Below the pieces are notes generated by a model. That model made no database searches and was not told the DNA's origin. It saw nothing but the letters and a program-made list of their open reading frames with translations. The position numbers and the translations under genes are program-made. This document shows, piece after piece, positions 56,801 to 62,075 of a DNA stretch of 64,000 nucleotides. This stretch comes from Hippopus hippopus (lineage: Eukaryota > Mollusca > Bivalvia > Cardiida > Cardiidae), in the NCBI GenBank assembly GCA_946811185.2, contig OX328112.1, positions 19,573,215 to 19,637,214 on the forward strand, given 5' to 3'. The stretch's first letter is position 1; every line of letters begins with the position of its first letter.

Positions 56801-57296
56801 TGGTGAAGATATTAAAACAACCAATTTGATTGGTGCAGAGGCTGATTTAGCAACAGGCAATCAAATGTCAATCGTTGAAATGACAGAAAACTTGCTTCAA
56901 ATGACTTTAGAAATGCAAGATAAGATTGACAAAGATTTAAATACTCATGTTACATTTAGCCCAGAGACATTACATGAAACTTTAGATGACCAAGTGATCG
57001 ACTTTCAGAATACAGATGATTTCCCAGAGCCCCCTAGTGGCTGGATTGACAATGAAGAAGACAGCAGTGAAGTGCTGATAAACCCCCAGCCTTGTGAGCC
57101 TGAAGTTCAAACTGAACCAGTGTTACAGACCGGTGAATCCACTAATGTGGTTGAGTTAGACTGTAGTCCTGTTACCGTGGAAACAGAATTTTCTGTAAAT
57201 GCAGCCACGAATGAGGAGACAGTCACCACCACAGATAGCAGGAATCCTGATGGTGAAAAACAGACTCATATTGAGTCCAGATCTACTTTTGTCTAG
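35625..57296 (+). CDS. ANKIB1: ANKIB1-like RBR E3 ubiquitin ligase (20 coding exons)
   Basis: Joined exons: 35625-35812, 36318-36525, 37320-37502, 37760-37931, 38615-38778, 39394-39479, 40228-40372, 40839-41017, 42024-42112, 43269-43399, 44980-45114, 46041-46127, 46772-46841, 47864-48006, 49944-50153, 50883-51054, 52179-52331, 52618-52723, 53787-53914, 55948-57296. The total is 4098 nt in one frame (1365 residues), against about 1089 in human ANKIB1. RBR ligases take ubiquitin from an E2 onto a RING2 cysteine before substrate transfer. Here RING1 starts at C306, IBR at about C394, and the catalytic Cys is C508 in NEGCNHMKC. Ankyrin repeats precede these, an Ariadne-like region follows, then a C4 motif (C799 to C825), a UIM (about 845-862) and a disordered tail. 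The start ATG has A at -3 and G at +4. Identification rests on recognisable order and motifs, and the UniProt-style name is from memory of the family. Confidence 0.93.
35813..36317 (+). other. ANKIB1 intron 1 with a SINE
   Basis: Contains the plus-oriented SINE at 36029-36250 and a poly-T tract before the acceptor TTTCCAG. Confidence 0.8.
36029..36250 (+). mobile_element. tRNA-derived SINE (second family)
   Basis: Head GCATGGCTTAGTGGTAAAGT (A-box-like) and GAGGTCCCAGGTTCTGGAC (decayed B-box), body TGTCCTTGAGCAAGACACTA, tail ATTAATCAATCAATCA. Confidence 0.75.
36318..36525 (+). CDS. ANKIB1: ANKIB1 exon 2: ankyrin region
   Basis: Reads (R)[18 protein letters not shown], then [18 protein letters not shown] and [23 protein letters not shown] and the TALHCVCM helix match the ankyrin pattern of vertebrate ANKIB1. 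It ends in phase 0 at GAG|GTATGA. Confidence 0.92.
36533..36700 (-). mobile_element. P1 element eight bases inside intron 2
   Basis: TTAACCGTTTACCACACAAT starts right after the donor GTATGAC. The element keeps part of its core (TTTTCTTCTTTTCCCACAAT) and decays after CATTTTAGCCACATTTG. Confidence 0.8.
36701..37319 (+). other. Rest of ANKIB1 intron 2
   Basis: AT-rich non-coding DNA, with a P4-like remnant near 37080-37170 (GTCTGATCTTGATACTG, GTGCAGTATGATCTTTTATC). Confidence 0.6.
37320..37502 (+). CDS. ANKIB1: ANKIB1 exon 3: ankyrin repeat
   Basis: 61 complete codons, residues 133-193: [40 protein letters not shown], then [20 protein letters not shown]. This is a textbook ankyrin helix-turn-helix and closely follows the vertebrate sequence ([23 protein letters not shown]). 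Confidence 0.95.
37575..37650. mobile_element. P1 core remnant in intron 3
   Basis: CTGGTAACCAGCATTTTCTC and TTTACCCTCAATGTTTT only. Confidence 0.55.
37760..37931 (+). CDS. ANKIB1: ANKIB1 exon 4
   Basis: Linker then [20 protein letters not shown] and [16 protein letters not shown]. The [17 protein letters not shown] block, which precedes a UBA-like helix set in the family, is strongly conserved with human. Ends in phase 1. Confidence 0.93.
38394..38595. mobile_element. P1 chimera with two left-type ends and no core
   Basis: CTAACCCTTTCCCACACAAC with TTGAAAGTAACTGCAGATAA is a plus left arm. CTTCAAATGCTTTATATTTT, GACAAGTCTAATGAGATTTT and TCTGGTAAAGAGTTAA form a mirrored left arm. The core hairpin is absent. 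It ends 19 bp before exon 5. Confidence 0.7.
38615..38778 (+). CDS. ANKIB1: ANKIB1 exon 5
   Basis: Continues (E)[20 protein letters not shown] and [12 protein letters not shown], matching the human EKLLEAWMSNPENCCQRSGV block. It then gives a Ser/Pro-rich linker before RING1. Acceptor TGGCAG, donor GAG|GTTTGT. Confidence 0.93.
38823..39046 (+). mobile_element. P1 element in intron 5
   Basis: TTTAACAAAATGACAAAATG to TTGTTAAAGGGTTGA with a near-intact core. Confidence 0.8.
39394..39479 (+). CDS. ANKIB1: ANKIB1 exon 6: first half of RING1
   Basis: Reads [20 protein letters not shown] then QFCRDCWKG (residues 306-334). The zinc ligands C306, C309, C324, H325, C328 and C331 are visible. The Cys-His pair is adjacent (C324-H325), where the family and the human protein have one residue between (PCGH). 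Confidence 0.93.
39480..40227 (+). other. ANKIB1 intron 6
   Basis: Short SINE-like words (GTAAAATGCAGGACTGAAAT near 39565) occur; otherwise no recognisable feature. Confidence 0.5.
40228..40372 (+). CDS. ANKIB1: ANKIB1 exon 7: second half of RING1
   Basis: Reads [38 protein letters not shown] and [10 protein letters not shown]. The last RING1 ligands are C350 and C355. The RYLQFDIK end is identical to human as I recall it. Confidence 0.95.
40488..40570 (+). mobile_element. P5 left-half remnant
   Basis: AATAGCTGCCAAAAATAAAC, GTGTTAAAACACATTTAAAT and CATACCATTTCAGAATG follow the P5 left-end order. Confidence 0.55.
40839..41017 (+). CDS. ANKIB1: ANKIB1 exon 8: most of the IBR domain
   Basis: Reads [20 protein letters not shown] then a Ser-rich loop and [14 protein letters not shown]. 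The ligands C394, C399, C434, H439 and C441 follow the IBR pattern. The loop ([20 protein letters not shown]) replaces a different loop in human. Confidence 0.94.
41107..41330 (-). mobile_element. P1 element in intron 8
   Basis: CACTCAACCCTGAGGTTTAA, a nearly intact core (TTGGTAACCAGCATTTTC), and a right end TTGGGAAAGAGTATG. Confidence 0.8.
41632..41935 (+). mobile_element. tRNA-derived SINE in intron 8
   Basis: GCCATGTAGCTCAGTAGGTT (A-box-like), CTGGTTTGAGTCCCAAGCTC (B-box-like), then GAGGATTGATGATAGTCATT and CAACCAGTGGCTTGGGAAGA. Confidence 0.8.
42024..42112 (+). CDS. ANKIB1: ANKIB1 exon 9: end of IBR
   Basis: Reads [20 protein letters not shown] then EINEIKPEK. The ligands C444, H449, C452 and C454 finish the IBR. 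Ends in phase 1, which exon 10 at 43269 accepts. Confidence 0.94.
42268..42470 (+). mobile_element. P1 element in intron 9
   Basis: TTAACTGTGTACCATGAGAC to TTTGGTATAGAATTCAA. The centre is expanded (GCTGGTTTGTAATACCAGCA). Confidence 0.75.
42523..42606 (+). pseudogene. Degenerate copy A of the 5' part of ANKIB1 exon 10
   Basis: GGTACAGAACATGCACCGGA to GTTTGGTTGATCACAAGTCA matches the real exon (GGAACAGAACAGGAGTGTGA, CTCTGGTTGGTGACCAACTC). Translated, it gives [17 protein letters not shown] and a stop, against [16 protein letters not shown]. The 3' half with the catalytic motif is missing. Confidence 0.75.
42695..43025 (+). pseudogene. Degenerate copy B of ANKIB1 exon 10, split by a MITE
   Basis: GTGGATGGTATAGAGCAAGA to ATTACTAACT lies left of the MITE. 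GTAACTGCCACTGACAGGTG then ACTAACTCCAAATCTTAACT lies right of it. Together they match the real exon from its first base to the CPNC region. An intron-like flank (GGTGGTTAGTTATTTTTTCA) precedes it, as before the real exon. Confidence 0.75.
42736..42978. mobile_element. hAT-like MITE inside exon-10 copy B
   Basis: Terminal inverted repeats GGGTCCAAAAG and TATTTGGACCCTG. Apparent target duplication TAACTCC on the left and TAACTGCC on the right (imperfect, about 8 bp). A longer relative is at 54453-55116. Confidence 0.75.
43105..43195 (+). pseudogene. Degenerate copy C of the 5' part of ANKIB1 exon 10
   Basis: ACAGAGCAGGAGTGTGGAAA, GCTGCTAACTGTCTCTTGTT and GACTGTAAATCCCTCCCATC. It keeps the reading [11 protein letters not shown] but leaves homology after CKS, into the pyrimidine-rich spacer. 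This is the least diverged copy. Confidence 0.8.
43269..43399 (+). CDS. ANKIB1: ANKIB1 exon 10: RING2 with catalytic cysteine
   Basis: Reads (L)[40 protein letters not shown] and CSK (residues 472-515). C495/C498 and C513 are zinc ligands. C508 in NEGCNHMKC is the thioester-forming cysteine expected of RBR ligases. The phase accepts exon 9. Confidence 0.95.
43478..43730 (+). mobile_element. P3 element in intron 10
   Basis: AGTCATGCTAGTGAAAAGGG at the left and TTTTGACAGTGCATGGCTCA at the right. The central hairpin is nearly gone (CAGGTCAACATATGCTGACC). Confidence 0.75.
43854..44355. mobile_element. P6 foldback element in intron 10
   Basis: The same hairpin and body as 25752-26213 (TCGAAATTTATTTCATCGAG, GTAATATTTTCACAAGTGGC, ATTTCCATCTGGTTGTGAGG). 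It ends near AGCATGAAATAAATAC. Confidence 0.8.
44652..44880 (-). mobile_element. P1 element in intron 10, well preserved
   Basis: TTAACCCTTTACTAATCAAC to TTTGGTAAAGAGTTAA. 229 bp, core centre GATAACC. Confidence 0.92.
44980..45114 (+). CDS. ANKIB1: ANKIB1 exon 11: end of RING2
   Basis: Reads [38 protein letters not shown] and TKSAIVE. C516, C521 and C524 complete the RING2 zinc sites. The STGGY-KC-RYE signature follows, as in Ariadne-type RBR proteins. Confidence 0.95.
45266..45489 (-). mobile_element. P1 element in intron 11
   Basis: CACTCCTTTACAACTCGATC to CACTTTGTAAAGAGTTAA. The core is shortened on its right arm. Its TTAA is shared with the next P1 fragment. Confidence 0.8.
45551..45865 (-). 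mobile_element. tRNA-derived SINE in intron 11
   Basis: Tail side TTGATTGATTGTATAGTTTT, then CAAGCCACTGGCTGCTTTCC. The head on the minus strand has GGGATTGAACCTTGGACCCC as a reversed B-box and CTGACTGAGCTACCGGAC as a reversed A-box. Confidence 0.8.
45866..45940. repeat. P4 foldback, near-perfect
   Basis: CAGTGTAGATCCAAGATCAG then ACTGCACTTTCTGTGCAGT then CTGATCTTGATCTACACTG form a hairpin. Confidence 0.85.
46041..46127 (+). CDS. ANKIB1: ANKIB1 exon 12: Ariadne-like region
   Basis: 29 codons (561-589), [20 protein letters not shown] then YKNHENSFK. It matches human AEKKHKRFQELDRFMHYYTR. Symmetric phase 0. Confidence 0.94.
46587..46737 (+). mobile_element. P1 element, right core arm deleted
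   Basis: AACTCTTTGGCACCGAATAA to CATGGTAAAGGGTTAA, ending about 35 bp before exon 13. Confidence 0.7.
46772..46841 (+). CDS. ANKIB1: ANKIB1 exon 13
   Basis: Reads [20 protein letters not shown] then TDL. KTAKEKM is identical to human. Ends in phase 1 at TTGG|GTAAAA. Confidence 0.93.
47283..47515 (-). mobile_element. tRNA-derived SINE (second family)
   Basis: GATTGATTGAATGAATGAAC at the tail side, and ACCTCAAGGTTATGGGTCCT with CACTTTACCACTGAGCCATG at the head side (reversed B and A boxes). Confidence 0.75.
47575..47735. mobile_element. P1 remnant in intron 13
   Basis: TTTTACCGAACAATCCCATG, TTGAGGGAAAAGGAGAAATT and CTCCTCATCCTTAGGTTATT. As in the 20161 copy, both ends look like right arms. 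Confidence 0.55.
47864..48006 (+). CDS. ANKIB1: ANKIB1 exon 14: Ariadne-like region
   Basis: Reads [38 protein letters not shown] and RKIVFEFMQ. The human counterpart is [29 protein letters not shown]. Acceptor CTGTAG|CA was chosen over ACAG seven bases later because it keeps phase. Confidence 0.94.
48103..48353. repeat. 251-bp near-perfect palindrome
   Basis: The left arm AAGGCTCAAGTATTTGGTTG onward to CACGGCTGTGGTGAAT is mirrored by ATTCACCACAGCCATGAACA onward to CCAAATACTTGAGCCTT. Arms are about 105 bp with only a few mismatches. The centre ATGTCACCCCCGAG...GAGGTGGCGACAT continues the symmetry. It starts about 97 bp after exon 14. No other copy is in the window. Confidence 0.92.
48354..49086 (+). 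other. ANKIB1 intron 14, non-repeat stretch
   Basis: No gene or recognised repeat. Short ORFs on both strands look like chance. Confidence 0.5.
49087..49382 (+). mobile_element. tRNA-derived SINE (third family)
   Basis: CATGAGACTTGTAAACACAA, GTGTGGATTCAATTCCCACA (B-box-like), GTCTTGTATCATGCACTATC and the tail AACTCAAATCAAT match 24113-24408. Confidence 0.75.
49678..49906 (-). mobile_element. P1 element in intron 14
   Basis: TTTAACCCTTTATAAGACAA to CTCTAGTAAAGAGTCAA. It ends about 40 bp before exon 15. Confidence 0.8.
49944..50153 (+). CDS. ANKIB1: ANKIB1 exon 15: end of Ariadne-like region
   Basis: 70 codons: [60 protein letters not shown] and a basic end. Human has [34 protein letters not shown]. 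The trailing KKRRKY could act as a basic localisation patch (inference). Confidence 0.94.
50270..50511 (-). mobile_element. SINE remnant in intron 15
   Basis: CCAAGCTGCAGCCTGCTCTC and GCTGAGCTGGGAATCAGATC with CATGGGTTTCAAGCCCTGTA resemble the first SINE family in minus order. Confidence 0.55.
50512..50770 (-). mobile_element. P3 element in intron 15
   Basis: AAGCCATGCTCTGACAAAAA at the left and TTCTCATAGAGCTTGGCTCA at the right. The central hairpin CAGGTCAGACTGCACAGG is shortened. Confidence 0.8.
50883..51054 (+). CDS. ANKIB1: ANKIB1 exon 16: acidic linker
   Basis: Reads [38 protein letters not shown] and [19 protein letters not shown]. The tail is rich in acidic and Ser residues (casein-kinase-like SEDSDDSD). 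Ends in phase 1 at ATTG|GTAACG. Confidence 0.9.
51075..51302 (+). mobile_element. P1 element 20 bp after exon 16
   Basis: TAGTTCTTTACCAAACAAAA to GTGTTATAAAGGGTTAA with an intact core. It shares its final TTAA with the next copy. Confidence 0.88.
51299..51525 (+). mobile_element. P1 element, tandem to the previous
   Basis: TTAAGCCTTTATCAGACATC, core ATGCTGGTAACCAGCTAGTA, and right end ATCAAAGGGTTA. Confidence 0.75.
51580..51722 (+). repeat. tRNA-like SINE head remnant
   Basis: CAACAGTAGTATAGGTACAA and GGTCTTGGGTTTAGAATCCC resemble A and B boxes. The body is short. Confidence 0.45.
51725..51898 (-). mobile_element. P1 right-hand part
   Basis: AACAAGCATTTTCTCTTTTT to ATGTGGTAAAGGGTTCA. Confidence 0.7.
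52179..52331 (+). CDS. ANKIB1: ANKIB1 exon 17: C4 zinc-finger-like insert
   Basis: Reads [20 protein letters not shown] then [17 protein letters not shown] (within residues 788-838). The spacing is C799-x4-C804-x16-C821-x3-C825, in a basic context. I do not recall this motif in human ANKIB1. The C-x4-C...FCS-xx-C style resembles small treble-clef-like fingers. Zinc binding is inferred. Phase 1 at both ends, so the exon is a removable cassette. Confidence 0.88.
52349..52542 (-). mobile_element. P1 element 17 bp after exon 17
   Basis: AACCTTTACCAAACGACCCT to TTTTGTAAAGAGTTAA. One core arm has a deletion. Confidence 0.8.
52618..52723 (+). CDS. ANKIB1: ANKIB1 exon 18: ubiquitin-interacting motif
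   Basis: Reads [20 protein letters not shown] then [29 protein letters not shown] fits the UIM pattern (acidic start, A-L-x-x-S at 854-858). Human ANKIB1 has a UIM (LLAIQLSLQE) in a comparable C-terminal position. It would bind ubiquitin. Confidence 0.88.
52973..53252 (+). mobile_element. P3 element in intron 18, full length
   Basis: TGAGCCATACTCTGTGAAAA and CCTTTTGCCAGAGCATGGCT mirror each other. The centre GGTCAGCCTGCGCAGTCTGC with CCAGGCTGACC is a clean hairpin. Confidence 0.88.
53787..53914 (+). CDS. ANKIB1: ANKIB1 exon 19
   Basis: Reads [20 protein letters not shown] and [20 protein letters not shown] then DTE. It is the least conserved exon. The helix [13 protein letters not shown] could be a weak second UIM-like helix, but it lacks the A-x-x-x-S core. 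Accepted on phase continuity. Confidence 0.8.
53978..54302. mobile_element. Two adjoining reduced P1 copies in intron 19
   Basis: A minus half (ACACACAATCCAGAGTTTTA to AAAATGCTGGTAATCTG) is followed by a plus copy (AATGACAGAATCTTAGACTT to GGGATTGTGGTAAGGGGTAA). Confidence 0.65.
54453..55116. mobile_element. hAT-like element, longer relative of 42736-42978
   Basis: CAGGGTCCAAC at the left and TTTGGACCC at the right, with flanks AGGAGCTG and AGGAGCTA as an 8-bp duplication with one mismatch. The right 200 bp (GGACGACCAAGACTGAGAAT, ACGAGCGAACGAGTGGATTC) matches the shorter copy. The middle, about 54560-54910, does not. Confidence 0.75.
55123..55496 (+). mobile_element. Two tandem P1 copies sharing TTAA at 55280
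   Basis: The first is reduced (TTTTTAACCTGTCTGTATTA to TTTTGTAAAGGGTTAA). The second, 55280-55496, has an intact core with centre GGTAACC and ends GTGTGGTAAAGACTTAA. Confidence 0.8.
55668..55936 (+). mobile_element. tRNA-derived SINE abutting exon 20
   Basis: CCTGGTAGGTCATTGGTTAG (A-box-like), GGTTGTGAGTTCGATATCTG (B-box-like), AGTGACTTGGAAAGAAAGTT, and tail GTTAGAACGGCGTTAAACTC then CAGTCAATCAAT. The tail ends 11 bp before the exon 20 acceptor base. Confidence 0.85.
55948..57296 (+). CDS. ANKIB1: ANKIB1 exon 20: long disordered C-terminus and stop
   Basis: 1349 nt encoding residues 917-1365, stop TAG 57294-57296. It is rich in Ser, Glu, Asp and Thr with few hydrophobic clusters. A helix-like segment [20 protein letters not shown] stands out near residues 1230-1250. 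The exon makes up a third of the protein and has no domain I recognise. The frame is open from the acceptor to the stop and codon use looks coding. Confidence 0.92.
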
Positions 57297-57362
57297 ATGT
57301 TTTTGGCCGAGGATATTTTTTTGTAAACAAACTTTGTGTTAATGGGTTTGAAATATATAATT

Positions 57363-57570
57363 GTTAACTCCATGCCAAACAACCAAATTTTTAACTTGTC
57401 AAAATTGAAAACATTTGCAGACGACAAATCAAAAGTGGCTCAAATGATGTAACTTGCCTCTGTAAGGCTAGCAAGCATTGTGGGAAAAGGAGAAACTACT
57501 GGTTACCAGCATTTTCTTCTTTTTCCACAATGTTTTCAGAAGTCTTTTCTGACAGGGTTGTTAGAATTCA
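57363..57570 (+). mobile_element. P1 element, probably within the ANKIB1 3' UTR
   Basis: TTAACTCCATGCCAAACAAC, core AAACTACTGGTTACCAGCAT, and right end TTGTTAGAATTCAGGTACTG. It starts 67 bp after the stop codon. Confidence 0.8.
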
Positions 57571-58056
57571 GGTACTGAAAATGGAGGTTTGGTGTATGAA
57601 TATATGTGAAAACATTGTGGCAAACAAAACATTATGGCAAACAGAAAAATTACTCATAATGAGCAATTTCTCATCTTGCTACACTCTTTTCGAAAGTGTT
57701 GCAATGAATTTTTCCTTTTGCAACATTGATTTCAGAAGAGGTCAGCCTGATAGATTGCAAACAACTTCTCTTTTTTACCAAAACATTTTCAGAGGTGTTA
57801 TGAACAATGTCTGATTTTGCCACAGTATTTTACATGTGGTTTACATTAGTAAATGTTTTTACAAGACTGACAATCTCTATTCAGTTAATCTAAGTATACC
57901 ATTCTGACTTCCTTGATTTCTCTTATACCATGTTTTCTGGCATTTAATCATTTTAGGTCTGTACATCGTAACAACATAGCAGTCACTAAATTTTGTTTGA
58001 CATGTTTTCACTGGCAGACTTTTCTTTGTACCAGATCATTTTTGAATACATTGTGG

Positions 58057-58283
58057 TTAATCCTTTTCCACACAATGCCGACTTTAAACGACTGAGAAAG
58101 ACACCTTTGGAAAACATTGTGGAAAAAAGAGAAAATGCTGGTAACTAACATTTTCTCCTTTTCCCACAATGTTTTCTACCCTATCAAAGAAAGATTGCAC
58201 CATTTGAGCTACATTGAAATGGTCGTCTGCAAATGCTGTCAATTTGGACAATGCTAAAATTTTGTCGTATGGTAAAGGATAAC
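58057..58283 (-). mobile_element. P1 element
   Basis: TTAATCCTTTTCCACACAAT to GTATGGTAAAGGATAA. Confidence 0.85.
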
Positions 58284-58452
58284 AATCCTAAGTTTTAAAA
58301 AGATAGAGAAACTTTTTTAGAATATTGCGGGGACACCCTTTCTTTTTTTTAACAATCTTGACAAAAGAGGCATTTAAAAACACTCCAGAAAAATAAAAAT
58401 GCTGGTCTTGTAGCAGACCAGTTTAGAAAACATGGCAGAAGTAGAAATTAGG

Positions 58453-58659
58453 CAATTATTTAATGACCCTCAGGAAGAATGATTTTGAAAATGTTGTGGG
58501 AAAGGGAGAAAATGCTTGTAACAAGTATTTTTTCCTCCTCCAACAATGTTTTCTACCATTCAAAAATCAGATTTTAATTTTTGAGTAACATTTTTTGTGG
58601 CGTCTTCAAATGCTTTCAATTTGGACATGTCTAGATTTTGTTGTGATGTAAAGGGTTAA
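58453..58659 (-). mobile_element. P1 element
   Basis: GCAATTATTTAATGACCCTC to TGATGTAAAGGGTTAA. The centre is ATGCTTGTAACAAGTATTTT, with matched changes on both arms. Confidence 0.8.
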
Positions 58660-58683
58660 TCCATGTTTTACATATATTTTTTT

Positions 58684-58975
58684 CAGCTTGGCTGTTTTTG
58701 AAGAAAATGTCGAGGTATTGTTGTAGCCCTGGTCTCATTGTCTGCGTCGTCTTACGAAAAACTTTGACATTATGTAACATCTCTGTTATTACTGAAGACA
58801 TTTGCTTCAAACTTGGACAAGTTGTTAATTATCAAAAGGGGAACTGATACGAGAAGGATAGGTAACCATCAAAGTATTTTTGACAGTCATGCCCCTTTTC
58901 TGTCTTAGAATTTTTCTTTGAAAATCAAGCAACTGCAGCCGAGCGTTGGCATCCATATGGGATGCTCTTGTTAAA
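58684..58975 (+). mobile_element. Repeat family G copy
   Basis: GTCGAGGTATTGTTGTAGCC, AACTTTGACATTATGTAACA, TATCAAAAGGGGAACTGATA and GTCATGCCCCTTTTCTGTCT. Confidence 0.75.
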
Positions 58976-58998
58976 TTTTACAGTTGTCTGCTACAGAT

Positions 58999-59315
58999 AT
59001 ATTTCCGCTGCGCTCAGTAGCTTAGTCTGTATTGTCAAGATTTGAAACCAAGGGGTTGCTGGTTCAAATCCCCAGCTCGGCAAATTTCTTTTCCAGGTCT
59101 GGTTATAGTCATTGCGACATGATTTATTCCTTTCCCACTGCTGATTATTGTTTAGGCAATGGTAATGTGAGAAAGCTGCCAGTAGCTTTGGAAGTAAATG
59201 TATTTTGTACAAAGTAATGGAAAAAGAAACCCAAGGAAAGTACAGATTGGAGATTTGGCTGCTGTGATATTACCAAAGTAGTGTTAAAAATGGCATTAAA
59301 AACCATACAAGCAAA
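58999..59315 (+). mobile_element. tRNA-derived SINE
   Basis: GCGCTCAGTAGCTTAGTCTG (A-box-like), TGCTGGTTCAAATCCCCAGC (B-box-like), then GTTATAGTCATTGCGACATG and GCTGCCAGTAGCTTTGGAAG. Confidence 0.8.
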
Positions 59316-59507
59316 CAGGCAAACAAATTTATTTTTGGATGGAGTGAGAAAATGTGATTGTAGGCCAATTATTCTTTGTGGTTTTGTAACTGGCTGCTGT
59401 TATGTAGTAAGTGTGGATTCTGCTTTTAATCAGTTACTAAATAACTAAGTATTAGACTTGCTGATACTGGAAGCTTTAGCGGGCAATAAGATGTGGTTCA
59501 AATGTCA

Positions 59508-60005
59508 TAACTCTTTACCAAACAATTCTGAGTTTTCATGACATGGAGGAAAATGGCTTTTAAAAACACTAGGAAATGGAGAAAATGCTGGTAACCAGCA
59601 TTTTCTCCTTTTCCCACAGTGTTTGTAGCCCCATCAGAGAAATAATACTCGTGTGTACCAGTTTTGAATTTGTCATCTGCAGATGTTTTGAATTTTGAAG
59701 AGGCTAAGATTTGTCCTGTAGAAAAGGCTTAATAGGGATTGTAAATTTCTCAGGCAATGAAGAAAATGCTGGTAACCACCAGTGTTTTCAAATGCCCTTT
59801 TCATTATGGACATTAAATTTTGGTATTGTTTGGTAAAGGGTTAACCCTTGCCCTGATCCTGAGGGATAAAAATTCTGAAAACATTGTGAGAAAAGAAAAA
59901 TATGCTGGTTTACCAGTTTCCATCTTTTGAGCAACATTTGATTTGTTGTCTGCAAATACTTTCAATTTAGATGAGTCTAAAATTTTGTCATTTAGTTAAG
60001 GGCTG
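59508..60005. mobile_element. Cluster of three P1 copies
   Basis: A minus copy at 59508-59733 with intact core, a plus right half ending TTTGGTAAAGGGTTAA at 59845, and a minus copy from that TTAA to TTAGTTAAGG near 60001. Confidence 0.75.
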
Positions 60006-60058
60006 ATTAAATAATAGCTTCTCAAACAATTACTGTCTGCACAGTTCTTTCATTATTA

Positions 60059-60330
60059 TATGAGCCATGCTCTGGCAAAAGGGTGCTTAATGCATCTCCT
60101 TGAAACATGATACCAACCCAAGTCATCACATCATTATGGATCCATAATAGCCACTTTTTTAAACAACTGACTTAATCATGAGATAGACTGGTCCTTTGAC
60201 ATACAGAAAATTGACTTTCAGCAAACAGTTTCGGCCCAGGTCAGCCTGTGCGCACTGCGCAGGCTGACCTGGGTCGATACTTTTCGCAGATGCATTAAGC
60301 CCCCATTTTACAAAGCACGGCTCATATTTG
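60059..60330 (-). mobile_element. P3 element, full length
   Basis: GAGCCATGCTCTGGCAAAAG at the left and TTTACAAAGCACGGCTCATA at the right. The central hairpin CCCAGGTCAGCCTGTGCGCA then CTGCGCAGGCTGACCTGGG is near-perfect. Confidence 0.9.
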
Positions 60331-60534
60331 TTGCACAATTTTGTGTTAATGTCTATAAGAGTGAAATTCTGTTTTGCATGTTTGAATTTGTTCTGTTGTC
60401 AAAGTTTACCTGTTGAGTTGCTAACAAACAAATCTGATTTTTTTCGTTGAGCAAAACCATGTCAAAGAAAGCTGTTTTCAAATCTGCTGTTGGTTTGTGC
60501 AGTCTGATCTTTGATCTTTACTGGGTGCAAAAGT

Positions 60535-60705
60535 AACTGTAGAAAAAGGAGAAAATGCTGAACACCAGCATTTCCCCTTTTTCCCGCAATCGTTTCTACT
60601 ATTTAAAGGACACAGTCTATTATTTGAACCATATTTGAGTTCAGTTGTGCAGATACTTTTAATTTAGACAAGTCTATTTCTTGCCATCAGGTAAAAGACA
60701 TGATT
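60535..60705 (-). mobile_element. P1 right-hand part
   Basis: TGTAGAAAAAGGAGAAAATG then CTGAACACCAGCATTTCCCC, ending CATCAGGTAAAAGACA. Confidence 0.6.
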
Positions 60706-60877
60706 CTAGGTAAAATTCGTCATTATGATGTGACTTACACTCTCCACAATATTCTTCTGTTAGAAATCTCTCCTTATCATGTACTGTTGTTGGAATTCTT
60801 TTTACTGTTATGAGATAATGTGCCCTTAATGTGGGAGACATTTGATTTGCTTGGCAATCTATGGTTTGATCGTTAAT

Positions 60878-61075
60878 TTAAATGTTTACTAAATGATGAA
60901 ATTATAGACACATCCAGACAAAACACATACAAACTACAAATCAAATCTGGTCTATATAATGGGTAGAAAATATGTAGGGAAATAGGAGAAAATAGTAAAG
61001 CATTTTCTCCTTTACCCACAATGCCTTCTTCCTCAGGGTTGTTAAAACTCGGAATTGTGTGATAAATGGTTAAAG
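60878..61075 (+). mobile_element. P1 element, core centre deleted
   Basis: TTTACTAAATGATGAAATTA to GTGTGATAAATGGTTAA. Confidence 0.7.
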
Positions 61076-61194
61076 ATGACTTCTTGATTGTGAATGATTA
61101 TTGTTTTTGGTATGATCAAGATTGCCAGTAAAAAGATTGCCAGTAAAAGATTTGTATGAGCTTTAGCAAATATACCTTTGTTTAAATCACCTTG

Positions 61195-61650
61195 TAAAAC
61201 ATGTTTTTTTGAAAACAATATGGGAAAGGAGAAAATAATGATAAGCAGTCTGTTCTTCTTTTCCTACAATTATTTCTACCCTTTTTAAGACAAATCTTGT
61301 GATTTTAGTCACATTTGGCTTGCAACACGCGAAAAGGGGCATTCGGACATTTGCGTAAAGTGTTGTCTCAGATCAGCCTGTGCAGTCTGCGCAGGCTAAT
61401 CCGAGACGGCACTTTATGACTACATTACATTTTGTTTTTCGATAGACTTGTGCAAAACAGAAAATTGCGTAAAAACGGAAAGTCTTGTTTCGGATTACCC
61501 TGGGCGGACTGCGCAGGCTGATCCGAGACGACACTTTACACAAATGTCTGAATGCCCCATTTCACCTGTTGCAGGCCATTTAGCTTTTCATCTGCAAATA
61601 GTTTTAGATAGGGCAAGTCTGCAATTCTGTTGTCTAGCAGAGAGTTGAGG
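61195..61650 (-). mobile_element. P1 element split by a P2 element
   Basis: TGTTTTTTTGAAAACAATAT to TTTTAGTCACATTTGG lies left of 61318. TAGCTTTTCATCTGCAAATA to GTTGTCTAGCAGAGAGTTGA lies right of 61578. Confidence 0.75.
61317..61578. mobile_element. P2 element, full length
   Basis: GGCTTGCAACACGCGAAAAG at the left and CCTGTTGCAGGCC at the right. Hairpin GTTGTCTCAGATCAGCCTGT with AGGCTAATCCGAGACGGCAC. Third arm GCGCAGGCTGATCCGAGACG. Confidence 0.88.
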
Positions 61651-61864
61651 CATGTTAAAGGTTTATATTGGGACTTACCACCTACAATGATACATGTTAA
61701 ACAAACTTGATAAATATTATAATGAAGGGAAAAAAAATTACCAAAGCTGAGAAGATTTAGCCCAGTACCACATTGCCTATTTGTAATACATTACATATGA
61801 ATTTGTTATATTAACCCAAATTGAAAAAATGTGAATTTTGAAAGAAAGAAATTTTCTGTCTACA

Positions 61865-62075
61865 CTCTTTACAGACAAACACAGTTTTACACTCTTCCAT
61901 TCTTCAAACTCTTGCAGATGACAACTGTGGTATATGATTGAATCAGTCTTTTAAAGGGTTAAAATGTAGGAAAAGGAGCAAATACTAAAAACGAAAAAGT
62001 TTTCCTTTTTCAACAATATTTTCAAAATTCATTTCCTTATAATAAAAACATGATATTGTTTGGTAAAGGGTTAAA
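61865..62075 (+). mobile_element. P1 element, diverged
   Basis: CTCTTTACAGACAAACACAG to TTTGGTAAAGGGTTAA. Confidence 0.65.
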
